A DNA stretch of 64,000 bases from contig NZ_QFHO01000010.1 of the NCBI RefSeq assembly GCF_004920835.1, positions 81,796-145,795 on the forward strand. Reading direction: 5' to 3'. Positions 25,660-34,429 of this stretch are shown here, one piece after another (the stretch's first letter is position 1; each line of letters begins with the position of its first letter). This DNA is from Stenotrophomonas maltophilia (lineage in GTDB: Bacteria > Pseudomonadota > Gammaproteobacteria > Xanthomonadales > Xanthomonadaceae). Made by a program: the position numbers and the translations under genes. Under the pieces are notes generated by a model. The model was given only the letters and a program-made list of their open reading frames with translations. It was not told where the DNA came from and did no database searches.

Positions 25660-27648
25660 ATGATGGTGCCGGCGCCCGAACCCGACCTGCATCATGGCGT
25701 GCTTGAGCGCATCAACGCAGGTTTCTGCGTGATCCAGGTGCTGTTCGATGGTGATCGTGCGGTGGACTACCGTTTCATCGAGGTCAACGATGCCTTCGAG
25801 CGGCATACCGGACTGAAGGACGCACGCGGCCAGCGCATGAGCGCGCTGGAACCGCACCACGAGGAAGACTGGTTCCGCATCTACGGTGAAGTGGCCCGCA
25901 GCGGCCGCCCGGCGCAGTTCGAGATGGAAGCGCGGGCGCTGGGCCGCTCGTTCGCGGTCGACGCGGTGCGCGTGGGGCGCCCGGGTGAGGACAAGGTCGG
26001 CATCCTGTTCTTCGACATCACCGCGCGCAAGCAGATGGAAGTTGAGCTGGGTGAAAGCGAAGCGCGCTTCAGTGCGCTGGCCGATGGCCTGCCGATGCCG
26101 GTCTGGGTGCTGGACGAGCGTGGCCATGCACGCTTCGTCAACAGCGCCTTCAGTGAGTTTTTCGGTGGCGACGAAACGCGCGTTCCCGAGGATGTGTGGC
26201 GTGGGCTGGTGCATCCGGACGACGCCTCGGTGTTCGAGTACGAGCTGCAGGAGGCCTTGAAGGCGCAGCGCTCGATGCATGCGTTGGTGCGTGCGCGGCG
26301 TGCCGATGGCCAATGGCGCTGGCTGGAGATGAATGCACGTCCACGCTTTTCGCGGATGGGCCGCTTCATCGGCCTTGCCGGCAGCAGCCCGGACGTGACC
26401 GAGCGCCGCGAAATCGAACTGGCCCGCGAGGAACTGCTGCAGTCCGAGCGTGCCGCGCGCAGCGCGGCCGAGAACATGGCGCGGCTGAAGGACGAATTCC
26501 TGGCCACGTTGTCGCATGAGCTGCGCACGCCGCTGACCACCATCCTGGGCTGGAGCGAATTGTTGCTGCAGCGCGTGGACAACACCAGCCCGCTGTACAA
26601 GGGCCTGGGCGTGATCGCCAACAGCGCTGGCGCGCAGAAGCGGCTGATCTCGGACATGCTCGATCTCAGCAGCATGCTGCTGGGCAAGGTGCAGCTGGAA
26701 GTGGAAGTGCTGGATCTGTGCGGCGTGCTGGGCGAAGCGATCGGTGCGCAGGAGCTGGTGGCCGAAGGCAAGGCGCTGGATGTGCACCTGCAGCTGCCTG
26801 ACCGGCCCAGCCTGGTGCTGGGCGATGCCACCCGCCTGCAGCAGGTGTTCTGGAACCTGCTCTCCAACGCGATCAAATTCACCCCGGCCGAAGGCCGCAT
26901 CGACGTGGCCCTGCAGGCCGATGGCAATCACTGGGTGATCACCGTGCGCGATACCGGCGACGGCATCGCGCCTGAGTTCCTCAACCACCTGTTCAGCCGC
27001 TTCCGCCAGGCCGATGGCACCACCACCCGCCGCCATGGCGGCCTGGGCCTGGGTCTGGCGATCGTGCAGCAGCTGGTCGAGCTGCACGGCGGCACGGTCA
27101 CCGCCGCCAGTGAAGGGCACGGCCACGGCGCTACCTTCACCGTGCGCCTGCCGCAGCACCTTCCGGATGCCGAGCGCCGTCCGCTGCGCGAAGTAATCAG
27201 CGGGCCGATCCTGGAGCCGGTGATCGTTGAACCGTATCCGCTGCGCGGCATGCACGTGCTGGCGGTGGAAGACCAGCCGGAAGTGCTGGAGTACCTGCGG
27301 CGCATGCTGGAAGAGCAGGGCGCGAGCGTGTCCGCGGCCAGTTCCGCAGGCGAGGCATTGGCATTGCTGGCCGACACCGGCCATCTGCAGTACCACGTGA
27401 TGCTCACCGATATCGGCATGCCCGGCATGGATGGCTACGGCCTGGTGCGTACGCTGCGCGAGGACATGGGCGTGGACGCGCTGACCCTGCCAGCGGTGGC
27501 GGTGACAGCACTGGCGCGCGCTGACGATCGCCGCCGTGCGTTGGCGTCGGGCTTCCAGGAGCATGTGGCCAAGCCCTATTCGGTGGCGCAGCTGGTGTCG
27601 GCGGTACGCAAGGTGCAGGTGCCGCGCGCCGACAGCGCGCTGCACTGA
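25660..27648 (+). CDS. PAS-PAS hybrid sensor histidine kinase
   Basis: This cytosolic 662-residue protein contains two PAS domains (about 15-125 and 130-250), HisKA with phosphoacceptor His286 (LSHELRTPLTT), an HATPase domain (NLLSNAIKF, GGLGLGLAIV) and a C-terminal receiver domain with Asp584 (LTDIGMPGMDGYG). It lacks transmembrane segments, so it likely senses an internal cue. I chose ATG 25660 (GTGGAG upstream); TTG 25582 would add 26 residues. No partner regulator is adjacent, and its attached receiver has no output domain. Confidence 0.92.
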   Translation: MMVPAPEPDLHHGVLERINAGFCVIQVLFDGDRAVDYRFIEVNDAFERHTGLKDARGQRMSALEPHHEEDWFRIYGEVARSGRPAQFEMEARALGRSFAVDAVRVGRPGEDKVGILFFDITARKQMEVELGESEARFSALADGLPMPVWVLDERGHARFVNSAFSEFFGGDETRVPEDVWRGLVHPDDASVFEYELQEALKAQRSMHALVRARRADGQWRWLEMNARPRFSRMGRFIGLAGSSPDVTERREIELAREELLQSERAARSAAENMARLKDEFLATLSHELRTPLTTILGWSELLLQRVDNTSPLYKGLGVIANSAGAQKRLISDMLDLSSMLLGKVQLEVEVLDLCGVLGEAIGAQELVAEGKALDVHLQLPDRPSLVLGDATRLQQVFWNLLSNAIKFTPAEGRIDVALQADGNHWVITVRDTGDGIAPEFLNHLFSRFRQADGTTTRRHGGLGLGLAIVQQLVELHGGTVTAASEGHGHGATFTVRLPQHLPDAERRPLREVISGPILEPVIVEPYPLRGMHVLAVEDQPEVLEYLRRMLEEQGASVSAASSAGEALALLADTGHLQYHVMLTDIGMPGMDGYGLVRTLREDMGVDALTLPAVAVTALARADDRRRALASGFQEHVAKPYSVAQLVSAVRKVQVPRADSALH

Positions 27649-27691
27649 GCATTCACGGCTGATCGGCGACCCTGCACGCAGGAGGTCGCCG

Positions 27692-27985
27692 ATGTCCCGT
27701 ATTGCTCCCCGTATCCATACCGATCCGGCGCAGATCGCGCGCCTGGAGGCCCTGTTGCCGCAGCTGGAAGGCGAAACGCAGGTGGAACTCATCCTGCAGG
27801 ACGGTCGCCGGCTGCTCGGCACCGTCGCTGTGAAGCCGACCGTGCAGCAGTACCGCAACGATGCCGGCGACGAAGGCAGCAACGGCCAGCTGCGTTTGGA
27901 CGACTACGACACGCCAGTGCAGCAGCACCATGTGTGGTTGGACGAGATCGCCAGCATCAACCGCCTGCCACCCAAGCCACCTTGA
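27692..27985 (+). CDS. DUF3247 family small protein
   Basis: This 97-residue protein (LIlQDGRRLLGTV-like core, here LILQDGRRLLGTVAVKPTVQ, and HHVWLDEIASINRLP at the end) matches DUF3247, which from memory has an Sm-like beta fold and is confined mainly to Xanthomonadales. A strong ribosome site (GGAGG, six bases from ATG 27692) supports the start. The role is unknown; RNA binding would be consistent with the fold but is not shown. Confidence 0.8.
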   Translation: MSRIAPRIHTDPAQIARLEALLPQLEGETQVELILQDGRRLLGTVAVKPTVQQYRNDAGDEGSNGQLRLDDYDTPVQQHHVWLDEIASINRLPPKPP

Positions 27986-27991
27986 GCCGGT

Positions 27992-28062
27992 GTAGAGCCG
28001 AGCCCGCCGCTCGGCTGCCGCCCGTGCGGCTGCGCCACCGCCCGAGCATGGGCTCGGGCTCG
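27992..28062. repeat. REP pair (GAGCCGAGC type)
   Basis: A plus unit GTAGAGCCGAGCCCGCCG... (27992-28016) is followed by a minus-oriented palindrome CCCGAGC/GCTCGGG (28041-28062). They lie between convergent genes. Confidence 0.8.
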
Positions 28063-28077
28063 GGCGCTGCGGTGATG

Positions 28078-28341
28078 TCAATGCTCGAACAACGTCGGGG
28101 TCGCTTCGAAACGGCGTGCGTATGCGCGCTCCTCTGCGACCCTCGCCACCTCGTCGTCGGCCAGGTCCGGCGCGCCGTAGACTGCATAGGCCACGCTGCC
28201 ATCGGCGCCGTGGCCGACCTGGTGCAGGCGGTAGCGTGAGTGGCCACCGCCGGTATCTTCGGGGTAATGCACGGGCGGATGGCTGCCTTCCAGGTCCATC
28301 TCGCTGTTGTCTACCACGCCACCGACGAACAAGGCACGCAT
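28078..28341 (-). CDS. Small protein, function unknown
   Basis: This 87-residue soluble protein starts MRALFVGGVVDNSEM and ends with an Arg/Glu-rich helix (DDEVARVAEERAYARRF). A ribosome site, AGGAGAGCCTGC, precedes ATG 28341, which supports it as a gene. I recognise no family. Confidence 0.65.
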   Translation of the reverse strand: MRALFVGGVVDNSEMDLEGSHPPVHYPEDTGGGHSRYRLHQVGHGADGSVAYAVYGAPDLADDEVARVAEERAYARRFEATPTLFEH

Positions 28342-28458
28342 GCAGGCTCTCCTGGGGATTGGGGGAGCCTTTACCCTGAACGCTGCGATGTTTCCGGGGG
28401 ATCAAGGCCCCGTTCGGGTTTCGCAAAGTGGCCGGCGAGGGCTGCGCGGCCAAGCCGG

Positions 28459-28464
28459 TACAAT
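28459..28464 (+). promoter_or_regulatory. -10 box of rsmC
   Basis: TACAAT followed by GGACGGCCC lies 33 bases before the rsmC start. The same string occurs upstream of gph at 37918. No convincing -35 element is visible. Confidence 0.45.
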
Positions 28465-28497
28465 GGACGGCCCTCACGCTTTGAAGTAACCGCGCCG

Positions 28498-29568
28498 ATG
28501 GCCTCCAGCGACGACGCCCCCCTGCAGACCCTGCTCCTGCCGTTCTCCCAAGGCGCCCTGCGCTGGCCGGAGGGCCCGGTGGCCTTCCTGCGTGCCCGCG
28601 ATGGCTGGCCGCTGCGCGAAGTGGCCGGTGGCCGTGAAGTGCACTGCGAGCAGAGCTTCGCCCCGTTCGCGCAGCCACTGCAGCAAGCGGCCGGCTGGAC
28701 CGTCAGCGGCCAGCTGGATGATGTGGCCGGCAAGGGCCGCTATCCGCTGGTGCTGGTGCTGCCGCCGCGCCAGCGCGAGGAAGCCCGCGCGCTGTTCGCC
28801 CGCGCTCTGGCGCTGGTTGCTGAAGGCGGCCGCATCGTCGCCTGCCAGTCCAACAACGAAGGCGCGCGTTCCGGCGAGGGCGACCTCAAGCAGCTGACCG
28901 GCCTCGGCGGCAGCCTGACCAAGAACCACTGCCGGGCGTACTGGACCGCGCCGATGCAGGGCCAGCACGATGCCGACCTGGCCAAGCGCTGGTCCGCCCT
29001 GGACGCGGTCCGCCCGATTGTCGGTGGCCGCTTCCTCAGCCGGCCGGGCGTGTTCGCCTGGGACCGGATCGACCCGGCCTCGGCGCTGCTGGCCGAGCAC
29101 CTGCCGGCCGACCTGGCCGGTCGCGCCGCCGACCTCGGTGCCGGTTACGGCTACCTGTCGCGCGAGCTGCTGGAGCGCTGCCCGAAGATCACCGCGCTGG
29201 ACCTGTACGAGGCCGAGCAGCGTGCGCTGGCGCTGGCCGAGCTGAACCTGTCGCCGCCGCCGCGCCCGCTGCCGCTGCGTTTCCTGTGGCGCGACGTCAC
29301 CGCCGGTATCGAGCCGGACTACGACGTCATCATCAGCAACCCGCCGTTCCACACGCCCTCGCGTGCCGACCGTCCGGACATCGGCCAGCGCTTCATCGCC
29401 GTGGCCGCGCAGGCGCTGCGCCCGGGCGGACGCCTGTACGTGGTGGCCAACCGCCACCTGCCGTACGAATACACGCTCAATGAGAGTTTCGGTGCGGTGC
29501 GCGTGGTTGCCGAGCGCGATGGCTTCAAGCTGGTCGAGGCGGTGAAGGGCAGGGGGAAAGGCAAGTGA
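28498..29568 (+). CDS. rsmC: RsmC-like 16S rRNA (guanine-N2) methyltransferase
   Basis: This 356-residue protein has two methyltransferase-like halves. The N-terminal half is a degenerate copy, and the C-terminal half carries the SAM-binding motif (AADLGAGYGYLS) and catalytic NPPFH (in SNPPFHTPS). This is the RsmC/RlmG layout; RsmC methylates G1207 of 16S rRNA. The stop overlaps the pseudouridine synthase start by four bases, giving an rRNA-modification operon. RlmG is the main alternative. ATG 28498 excludes an upstream extension. Confidence 0.88.
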   Translation: MASSDDAPLQTLLLPFSQGALRWPEGPVAFLRARDGWPLREVAGGREVHCEQSFAPFAQPLQQAAGWTVSGQLDDVAGKGRYPLVLVLPPRQREEARALFARALALVAEGGRIVACQSNNEGARSGEGDLKQLTGLGGSLTKNHCRAYWTAPMQGQHDADLAKRWSALDAVRPIVGGRFLSRPGVFAWDRIDPASALLAEHLPADLAGRAADLGAGYGYLSRELLERCPKITALDLYEAEQRALALAELNLSPPPRPLPLRFLWRDVTAGIEPDYDVIISNPPFHTPSRADRPDIGQRFIAVAAQALRPGGRLYVVANRHLPYEYTLNESFGAVRVVAERDGFKLVEAVKGRGKGK

Positions 29569-30266
29569 AGCTGGTCAAGCTCATCGCCAACCTGGGCTAC
29601 GGCAGCCGCAAGCAGGTGCAGTGGATGTTCCGCGAAGGCCGCGTCACCGACGCCGATGGCGAGGTGCTGTACGCCGACGACCAGGTACCGCATGAAGCGG
29701 TGCGCGTCGATGGCGAGCCGCTGGACCCGCCGGTGGGCCTGTCGATCGCGCTGCACAAGCCGGCCGGCTACACCTGTTCCACCAAGGACAAAGGTCGCCT
29801 GATCTACGACCTGCTGCCGCCGCGCTACCGCGACCGCGACCCGGTGCTGTCCACCGTCGGCCGGCTGGACCGCGACACCAGTGGCCTGTTGCTGCTGACC
29901 GACGATGGCGGCCTGCTGCACCGGATCATCTCGCCGAAGTCGAAGCTGCCCAAGGTCTACGAAGTGGAACTGAGCGAGGACCTGCGCGGCGATGAAGGGG
30001 CGCTGTTCGCCAGTGGCACGCTGATGCTGGAGTCCGAGAAGACGCCCTTGCTGCCGGCTGAACTTGAAGTGCTGGATGCGCGCCGCGCACGCCTGGTGCT
30101 GCATGAAGGCCGCTACCATCAGGTACGCCGCATGTTCGCCGCCACCGGCAACCATGTGCAGGCCCTGCACCGCAGCCGAGTCGGCGGGCTGGACCTGCAG
30201 GGACTGGACGAAGGGCAATGGCGGCAGCTCACTCCCACCGACCTGGATACGCTGTTCGCTCCATGA
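29565..30266 (+). CDS. rsuA: RsuA-type 16S rRNA pseudouridine synthase
   Basis: This 233-residue protein has an N-terminal S4 RNA-binding domain (1-50) and a RsuA/RluB catalytic domain with the active-site Asp in GRLDRDTSGLLLLT, plus the GRYHQVRRM motif. It converts a uridine (U516 in E. coli) of 16S rRNA to pseudouridine. The start is GTG 29565, overlapping rsmC; its stop overlaps the next start (ATGA), so three genes are translationally coupled. Confidence 0.92.
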   Translation: MKLVKLIANLGYGSRKQVQWMFREGRVTDADGEVLYADDQVPHEAVRVDGEPLDPPVGLSIALHKPAGYTCSTKDKGRLIYDLLPPRYRDRDPVLSTVGRLDRDTSGLLLLTDDGGLLHRIISPKSKLPKVYEVELSEDLRGDEGALFASGTLMLESEKTPLLPAELEVLDARRARLVLHEGRYHQVRRMFAATGNHVQALHRSRVGGLDLQGLDEGQWRQLTPTDLDTLFAP

Positions 30267-30946
30267 CCACCATCGCTGCGCTGCCGTTCCTGCCCGACGC
30301 CGTCATCTTCGACATGGACGGCCTGATGATCGACAGCGAGCGGGTCTCGCTGGCCTGCTGGAGCCAGGCCGCCGATGAATTCGGCCTGGGCCTGGACGAA
30401 ACGGTGTTCCTGCGCATGGTCGGTCTCGGCGACCGCGATACGCACGCGTTGCTGCGTGCGCAGGGAGTCGAGGACAGCGTGATCGAAGCCGTGGCCGCAC
30501 GCTGCCACGACCTCTACGAGGAACGCACGCAGACCGGCCTGCCGCTGCGGCCAGGCATTCTCGAATTGCTGGAACTGCTGGAGGCGCACGCGATACCGCG
30601 TGCGGTCGCGACCACCACGCGGCAGCCGCGGGCCAACCGCAAGCTGTCCGCCGCCGGCCTGCTGCCGTATTTCGATGCGGTGATCACCAGCGGCGACGTG
30701 GCGCGGCCGAAGCCGGCACCGGACATCTACCTGCTGGCTGCGCAGCGGCTGGGGCAGCTGCCAGAGCGCTGCCTGGCGCTGGAGGATTCACCGGCCGGCA
30801 CGCGCGCCGCGCTGGCTGCCGGCATGACCGTGATCCAGGTGCCGGACCTGGTGCATCCGGATGAGGAGCTGCGCGCATTCGGCCACCGCATCGTCGGCTC
30901 GCTGTTGGACGCGCACGCGCTGCTGCTGCCGTTGCTGCCGAGGTAA
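30263..30946 (+). CDS. HAD-superfamily sugar-phosphate phosphatase
   Basis: This 227-residue HAD hydrolase has the nucleophile motif DMDGLMIDSE and a helical cap, then VATTT and the Mg2+ motif LEDSPAG. It resembles beta-phosphoglucomutase/HxpA-HxpB phosphatases that dephosphorylate hexose phosphates. ATG 30263 overlaps the rsuA stop. It could be a house-cleaning enzyme; the substrate is unknown. Confidence 0.88.
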   Translation: MTTIAALPFLPDAVIFDMDGLMIDSERVSLACWSQAADEFGLGLDETVFLRMVGLGDRDTHALLRAQGVEDSVIEAVAARCHDLYEERTQTGLPLRPGILELLELLEAHAIPRAVATTTRQPRANRKLSAAGLLPYFDAVITSGDVARPKPAPDIYLLAAQRLGQLPERCLALEDSPAGTRAALAAGMTVIQVPDLVHPDEELRAFGHRIVGSLLDAHALLLPLLPR

Positions 30947-30962
30947 CAGCCCGCCCCTGACG

Positions 30963-31100
30963 GTGGGTGCCGACCGTTGGTCGGCACGGCATGCTTCAAA
31001 GCCCTGGTAGGTGCCAACCTTGGTTGGCACTGAGCCGAGCATGGGCTCGGCTCTACATCCATGGCAACCGCTTTGGTGGGTGCCGACCGTTGGTCGGCAC
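30963..31100. repeat. Cluster of four REPs
   Basis: Units GTGGGTGCCGACCGTTGG... (30963 and 31076, with GTGG head), GTAGGTGCCAACC... (31007-31030) and, on the minus strand, GTAGAGCCGAGCCC... (31033-31056) lie between the convergent phosphatase and fabB genes. Confidence 0.9.
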
Positions 31101-31109
31101 GCCTTCCCA

Positions 31110-32318
31110 TCACACCCGGCCGAACACCAACGCCGCGTTGGTGCCACCGAAGCCGAAGCTGTTGGACATCACCGTATCCAGCTTCTGCTCGCGGCTTTCG
31201 CGCAGGATCGGGAAGCTCTCCACCTTCGGGTCCAGCTCGCCGATGTTGGCCGAACCAGCAACGAAGCCATCACGCATCATCAGCAGGCAGTAGATCGCCT
31301 CGTGCACGCTGGCCGCACCCAGCGAATGGCCGGACAGCGCCTTGGTCGAGGACAGCGGCGGCACCGCATCGCCGAACACTTCGCGGATCGCGTTGAGCTC
31401 GGTGACGTCGCCCAGCGGCGTGGAGGTGCCGTGGGTGTTGAGGTAGTCCAGCGGACGATCCACGCCCTGCAGCGCCATCTTCATGCAGCGCACCGCGCCT
31501 TCACCGGACGGCGCCACCATGTCCGCGCCGTCGGAGGTCACGCCATAGCCGATCAGCTCGGCATGGATGTGCGCGCCACGCGCGACGGCGTGATCGTAGT
31601 CCTCCAGCACCAGCATGCCGCCGCCGCCGGCGATGACGAAGCCGTCGCGGTCCTTGTCGTACGGACGCGAGGCGCTGGCCGGGGTTTCGTTGAAGCTGGT
31701 CGACAGCGCGCCCATCGCATCGAACATCACGCTCATCGACCAGTGCAGGTCTTCGCCACCACCGGCGAACATGATGTCCTGCGCGCCGTGGCGGATCATG
31801 TCCGCGGCGGCGCCGATGCAGTGCGCCGAGGTCGCGCAGGCAGCCGACAGCGAGTAGCTGACGCCCTTGATCTGGTAGGCGGTGGCCAGGCAGGCCGAGA
31901 CCGTCGAGCACATCGTGCGCGGTACCATGTACGGGCCGACCTTGCGCACACCGCGTTCGCGCAGCAGGTCGACTGCGCCGATCTGCCATTCGCTGGAGCC
32001 GCCGCCGGAACCGGCGATCAGGCCGGTACGCAGGTTGCTGACCTGCTCGGGGCTGAGCCCGGCATCGGCGATGGCATCGCGCATGGACAGGTAGGCGAAG
32101 GCCGCCGCATCGCTCATGAAGCGCTTCTGCTTGCGGTCGATCAGCGCGTCCAGGTCGAGGTCGACGCGGCCGCCGACCTGGCTGCGCAGGCCCGCGTCGG
32201 CGTGGTCGGACAATGCCGTGATGCCGGAGCGCCCTTCGCGCAGCGCATTCGAAACGGTATCCAGATCATTGCCGAGGCAGGACGTGATGCCCATGCCAGT
32301 GATGACGACGCGACGCAT
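31110..32318 (-). CDS. fabB: 3-oxoacyl-ACP synthase I FabB
   Basis: This 402-residue condensing enzyme has the active-site Cys in [10 protein letters not shown] and the two catalytic histidines in [11 protein letters not shown] and [10 protein letters not shown]. It elongates fatty acids and is needed for unsaturated ones, acting with FabA, whose gene stops one base into this start. Start ATG 32318. Confidence 0.97.
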   Translation of the reverse strand: MRRVVITGMGITSCLGNDLDTVSNALREGRSGITALSDHADAGLRSQVGGRVDLDLDALIDRKQKRFMSDAAAFAYLSMRDAIADAGLSPEQVSNLRTGLIAGSGGGSSEWQIGAVDLLRERGVRKVGPYMVPRTMCSTVSACLATAYQIKGVSYSLSAACATSAHCIGAAADMIRHGAQDIMFAGGGEDLHWSMSVMFDAMGALSTSFNETPASASRPYDKDRDGFVIAGGGGMLVLEDYDHAVARGAHIHAELIGYGVTSDGADMVAPSGEGAVRCMKMALQGVDRPLDYLNTHGTSTPLGDVTELNAIREVFGDAVPPLSSTKALSGHSLGAASVHEAIYCLLMMRDGFVAGSANIGELDPKVESFPILRESREQKLDTVMSNSFGFGGTNAALVFGRV

Positions 32319-32833
32319 CAGAAGCTCCCGGTTTCAGTGAACAGGCCGACGCGCAGATCGCGCGCGCTGTAGATTTCGCGGTCATCCACGTACATGCGGG
32401 CGTCCGACTGAGCCATCACCAGCTTGCGGTTGATGACCCGGCTGATGTCGATCTCGTAACGCACGAGCTTAGCGTCCGGCAGCACCTGGCCGGTGAACTT
32501 CACCTCGCCGCAGCCCAGTGCGCGGCCCTTGCCGGGGGCGCCCAGCCAGGTCAGGAAGAAGCCGGTCAGCTGCCACATGGCATCCAGGCCCAGGCAACCA
32601 GGCATCACCGGGTCGCCGATGAAGTGGCAACCGAAGAACCAGAGGTCGGGGCGGATATCCAGTTCGGCGCGTACCATGCCCTTGCCATGCGGTCCGCCGT
32701 CCTCGCGGATTTCGGTGATGCGGTCGAACATCAGCATCGGATCGTTGGGCAAACGGCCGGCAGCGGCGCCGAACAGTTCACCGCGTGCGCTGGCCAGCAG
32801 CTGTTCGCGGTTGAACGCGTGGAGACGGGTCAT
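32318..32833 (-). CDS. fabA: 3-hydroxydecanoyl-ACP dehydratase/isomerase FabA
   Basis: This 171-residue enzyme dehydrates 3-hydroxydecanoyl-ACP and isomerises the product to the cis-3 form, starting anaerobic unsaturated fatty acid synthesis. The catalytic His70 is in [17 protein letters not shown] 32833 has CAGGA upstream; the longer frame is non-coding. It is the first gene of the fabA-fabB operon and is divergent from dinB. Confidence 0.97.
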   Translation of the reverse strand: MTRLHAFNREQLLASARGELFGAAAGRLPNDPMLMFDRITEIREDGGPHGKGMVRAELDIRPDLWFFGCHFIGDPVMPGCLGLDAMWQLTGFFLTWLGAPGKGRALGCGEVKFTGQVLPDAKLVRYEIDISRVINRKLVMAQSDARMYVDDREIYSARDLRVGLFTETGSF

Positions 32834-32911
32834 GAAGCACAATCCTGGAAGCGAAGAACAGGGAAACAAGCGCCCGAGAATGCCCGTGGAAACTGCGCCG
32901 ATCAAACATTT

Positions 32912-32929
32912 CAACCGTACGCAACCGTA
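32912..32929. promoter_or_regulatory. Direct repeat in fabA promoter region
   Basis: CAACCGTA occurs twice (32912-32919 and 32922-32929), exactly one helical turn apart, 79-96 bases upstream of fabA. This could be a site for a fatty-acid regulator, but it does not match the FabR or DesT palindromes I know. Confidence 0.35.
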
Positions 32930-33023
32930 GTGTTTTCAAGGGAATACGCGCATCCTGTTGATGTGCAACGACCATACCTGTGCGTGTGGTCGGTTCAGCC
33001 TGCCTCCGCCCTTTACGCCTGAC

Positions 33024-34118
33024 ATGACCCGACTGCGCAAGATCATCCACGTCGACATGGACGCCTTCTACGCGTCGGTGGAGCAGCGCGACGATCCGTC
33101 ACTGCGCGGCAAGCCGGTGGTTGTGGCATGGCGTGGCGCGCGTTCGGTGGTGTGCGCGGCGTCCTACGAGGCGCGCGTGTTCGGCGTGCGCTCGGCGATG
33201 CCGGCCGTGCGTGCCGAGCGCCTGTGTCCGGATGCGATCTTCGTACCGCCGGACTTCGCACGTTACAAAGCGGTGTCACAGCAGGTGCGCGGGATCTTCC
33301 TGCGCCACACCGACCTGGTCGAGCCGTTGTCGCTGGACGAGGCCTACCTCGATGTGACCGAACCGAAGAGTGGCATCGAACTGGCCACCGACATTGCCCG
33401 CACCATCCGTGCGCAGATCCGCGAGGAGACGAACCTGACCGCTTCAGCCGGGATCGCGCCAAACAAGTTCCTGGCCAAGATCGCCTCGGACTGGCGCAAG
33501 CCCGATGGCCAGTTCGTGATTCCGCCGCAGCGGGTGGATGCCTTCCTGCTGCCGTTGCCGGTGAACCGGGTGCCCGGCGTCGGCAAGGTGATGGAAGGAA
33601 AACTTGCCGCGCGTGGCATCGTCACCTGCGGCGACCTGCGGCAGTGGGCACTGATCGATCTGGAAGAGGCGTTCGGCAGCTTCGGCCGCAGCCTGTACAA
33701 CCGCGCACGCGGTGTCGATGAACGGCCGGTGGAGCCGGACCAGCAGGTGCAGTCGATCTCTTCCGAGGACACCTTCGCCGAGGACCTGCCTCTGGAAGAC
33801 CTGGGTGAGGCGATCGTGCAGCTGGCAGAGAAAACCTGGAACGCCACGCGCAAGACCGAACGTGTCGGCCACACTGTGGTACTGAAACTGAAGACCGCAC
33901 AGTTCCGCATCCTCACCCGCAGCTTCACCCCGGACCGCCCGCCGGAATCGATGGAAGAACTGCGCGACATCGCTTTGGCCCTGCGCGCCCGCGTCGACCT
34001 GCCGGCCGAGACCCGCTATCGGCTGGTCGGCGTCGGGCTTGGTGGGTTCCGCGAAAAGGAGCCGGTGGTGCAGGGGGAGTTGTTCGAGCACGACATGAAC
34101 AATCCCACAGATACCTAA
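33024..34118 (+). CDS. dinB: DNA polymerase IV DinB
   Basis: This 364-residue Y-family polymerase copies past damaged bases. Metal-binding residues are in HVDMDAFYASVE and SLDEAYLDV, and the little-finger domain follows (about 240-345). The C-terminus ends in a beta-clamp-like QGELFEH motif. ATG 33024 is chosen because homologues start at this point (MTRLRKIIHVDMD); the site lacks a good Shine-Dalgarno. I see no LexA box in the promoter. Confidence 0.95.
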   Translation: MTRLRKIIHVDMDAFYASVEQRDDPSLRGKPVVVAWRGARSVVCAASYEARVFGVRSAMPAVRAERLCPDAIFVPPDFARYKAVSQQVRGIFLRHTDLVEPLSLDEAYLDVTEPKSGIELATDIARTIRAQIREETNLTASAGIAPNKFLAKIASDWRKPDGQFVIPPQRVDAFLLPLPVNRVPGVGKVMEGKLAARGIVTCGDLRQWALIDLEEAFGSFGRSLYNRARGVDERPVEPDQQVQSISSEDTFAEDLPLEDLGEAIVQLAEKTWNATRKTERVGHTVVLKLKTAQFRILTRSFTPDRPPESMEELRDIALALRARVDLPAETRYRLVGVGLGGFREKEPVVQGELFEHDMNNPTDT

Positions 34119-34130
34119 TCATCAAACAGT

Positions 34131-34169
34131 GGGGTCAGAGCCCGTTGCGCAGCAGCGGGATCCGACCCC
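34131..34169. repeat. GGGGTCAGAGCCC palindrome
   Basis: Imperfect inverted repeat bounded by GGGGTC and GACCCC, 12 bases after the dinB stop. It belongs to the same family as the 21713 copies. Confidence 0.75.
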
Positions 34170-34195
34170 GTGCCGACCAACGGTCGGCACCCACC
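34170..34195 (-). repeat. REP unit (GTCGGCACC type)
   Basis: GGTGGGTGCCGACCGTTGG... on the minus strand; same class as the units at 30963 and 31076. Confidence 0.8.
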
Positions 34196-34235
34196 ACCAG
34201 CAGCAGGTTCCGACAGATAGCGGGAAACTGTCGAA

Positions 34236-34337
34236 GGCGGGGTGGGTCCGGTTGCGGGGGCGTGAGCGCCATGGATGGCGCGACCGAGCCTCCATGGACG
34301 GATTCACGGCGTCCCCCGCAACCGGACCCACCTCGCC
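34236..34337 (+). repeat. Variable-arm palindrome, 52-nt core family, copy A
   Basis: Perfect 20-bp arms (34241-34260, GGTGGGTCCGGTTGCGGGGG, and 34313-34332) enclose a 52-nt core at 34261-34312. Within the core is a hairpin GCGCCAT-GG-ATGGCGC. The core ends ACGGCGT. A G-T pair just beyond the arms suggests that, if transcribed, the plus strand is the RNA. The module GGGAAACTGTCGAA lies before the element (34222-34235), and a 24-nt hairpin lies after it (34391-34414). Together with the palindromes upstream this fills the 311-bp gap between dinB and the MBL gene. Confidence 0.85.
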
Positions 34338-34390
34338 ATCCCACGGATAGCCAGCTGCTGCTGTTGCTTCGGCTGTTGCTGTTGCATTGA

Positions 34391-34414
34391 GCGGGTGCAG
34401 GGCGCAGCCCTGCA
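34391..34414. repeat. 24-nt hairpin module shared with 63702
   Basis: GCGGGTGCAGGGCGCAGCCC plus TGCA forms a TGCAGGG/CCCTGCA stem with a 5-base loop. An identical inverted copy is at 63702-63725, on the same side of copy D, so the hairpin seems to belong to a larger composite repeat. No T-run follows on either strand. Confidence 0.7.
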
Positions 34415-34429
34415 AAAGAAACTCCTACT

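Noticed and set aside
33000..33024. LexA box upstream of dinB
   Set aside because: No SOS-like palindrome is present between fabA and dinB.
34396..34414. Terminator for the MBL gene
   Set aside because: The hairpin has no T-run after it on the minus strand, and its exact copy at 63702 belongs to a repeat element.
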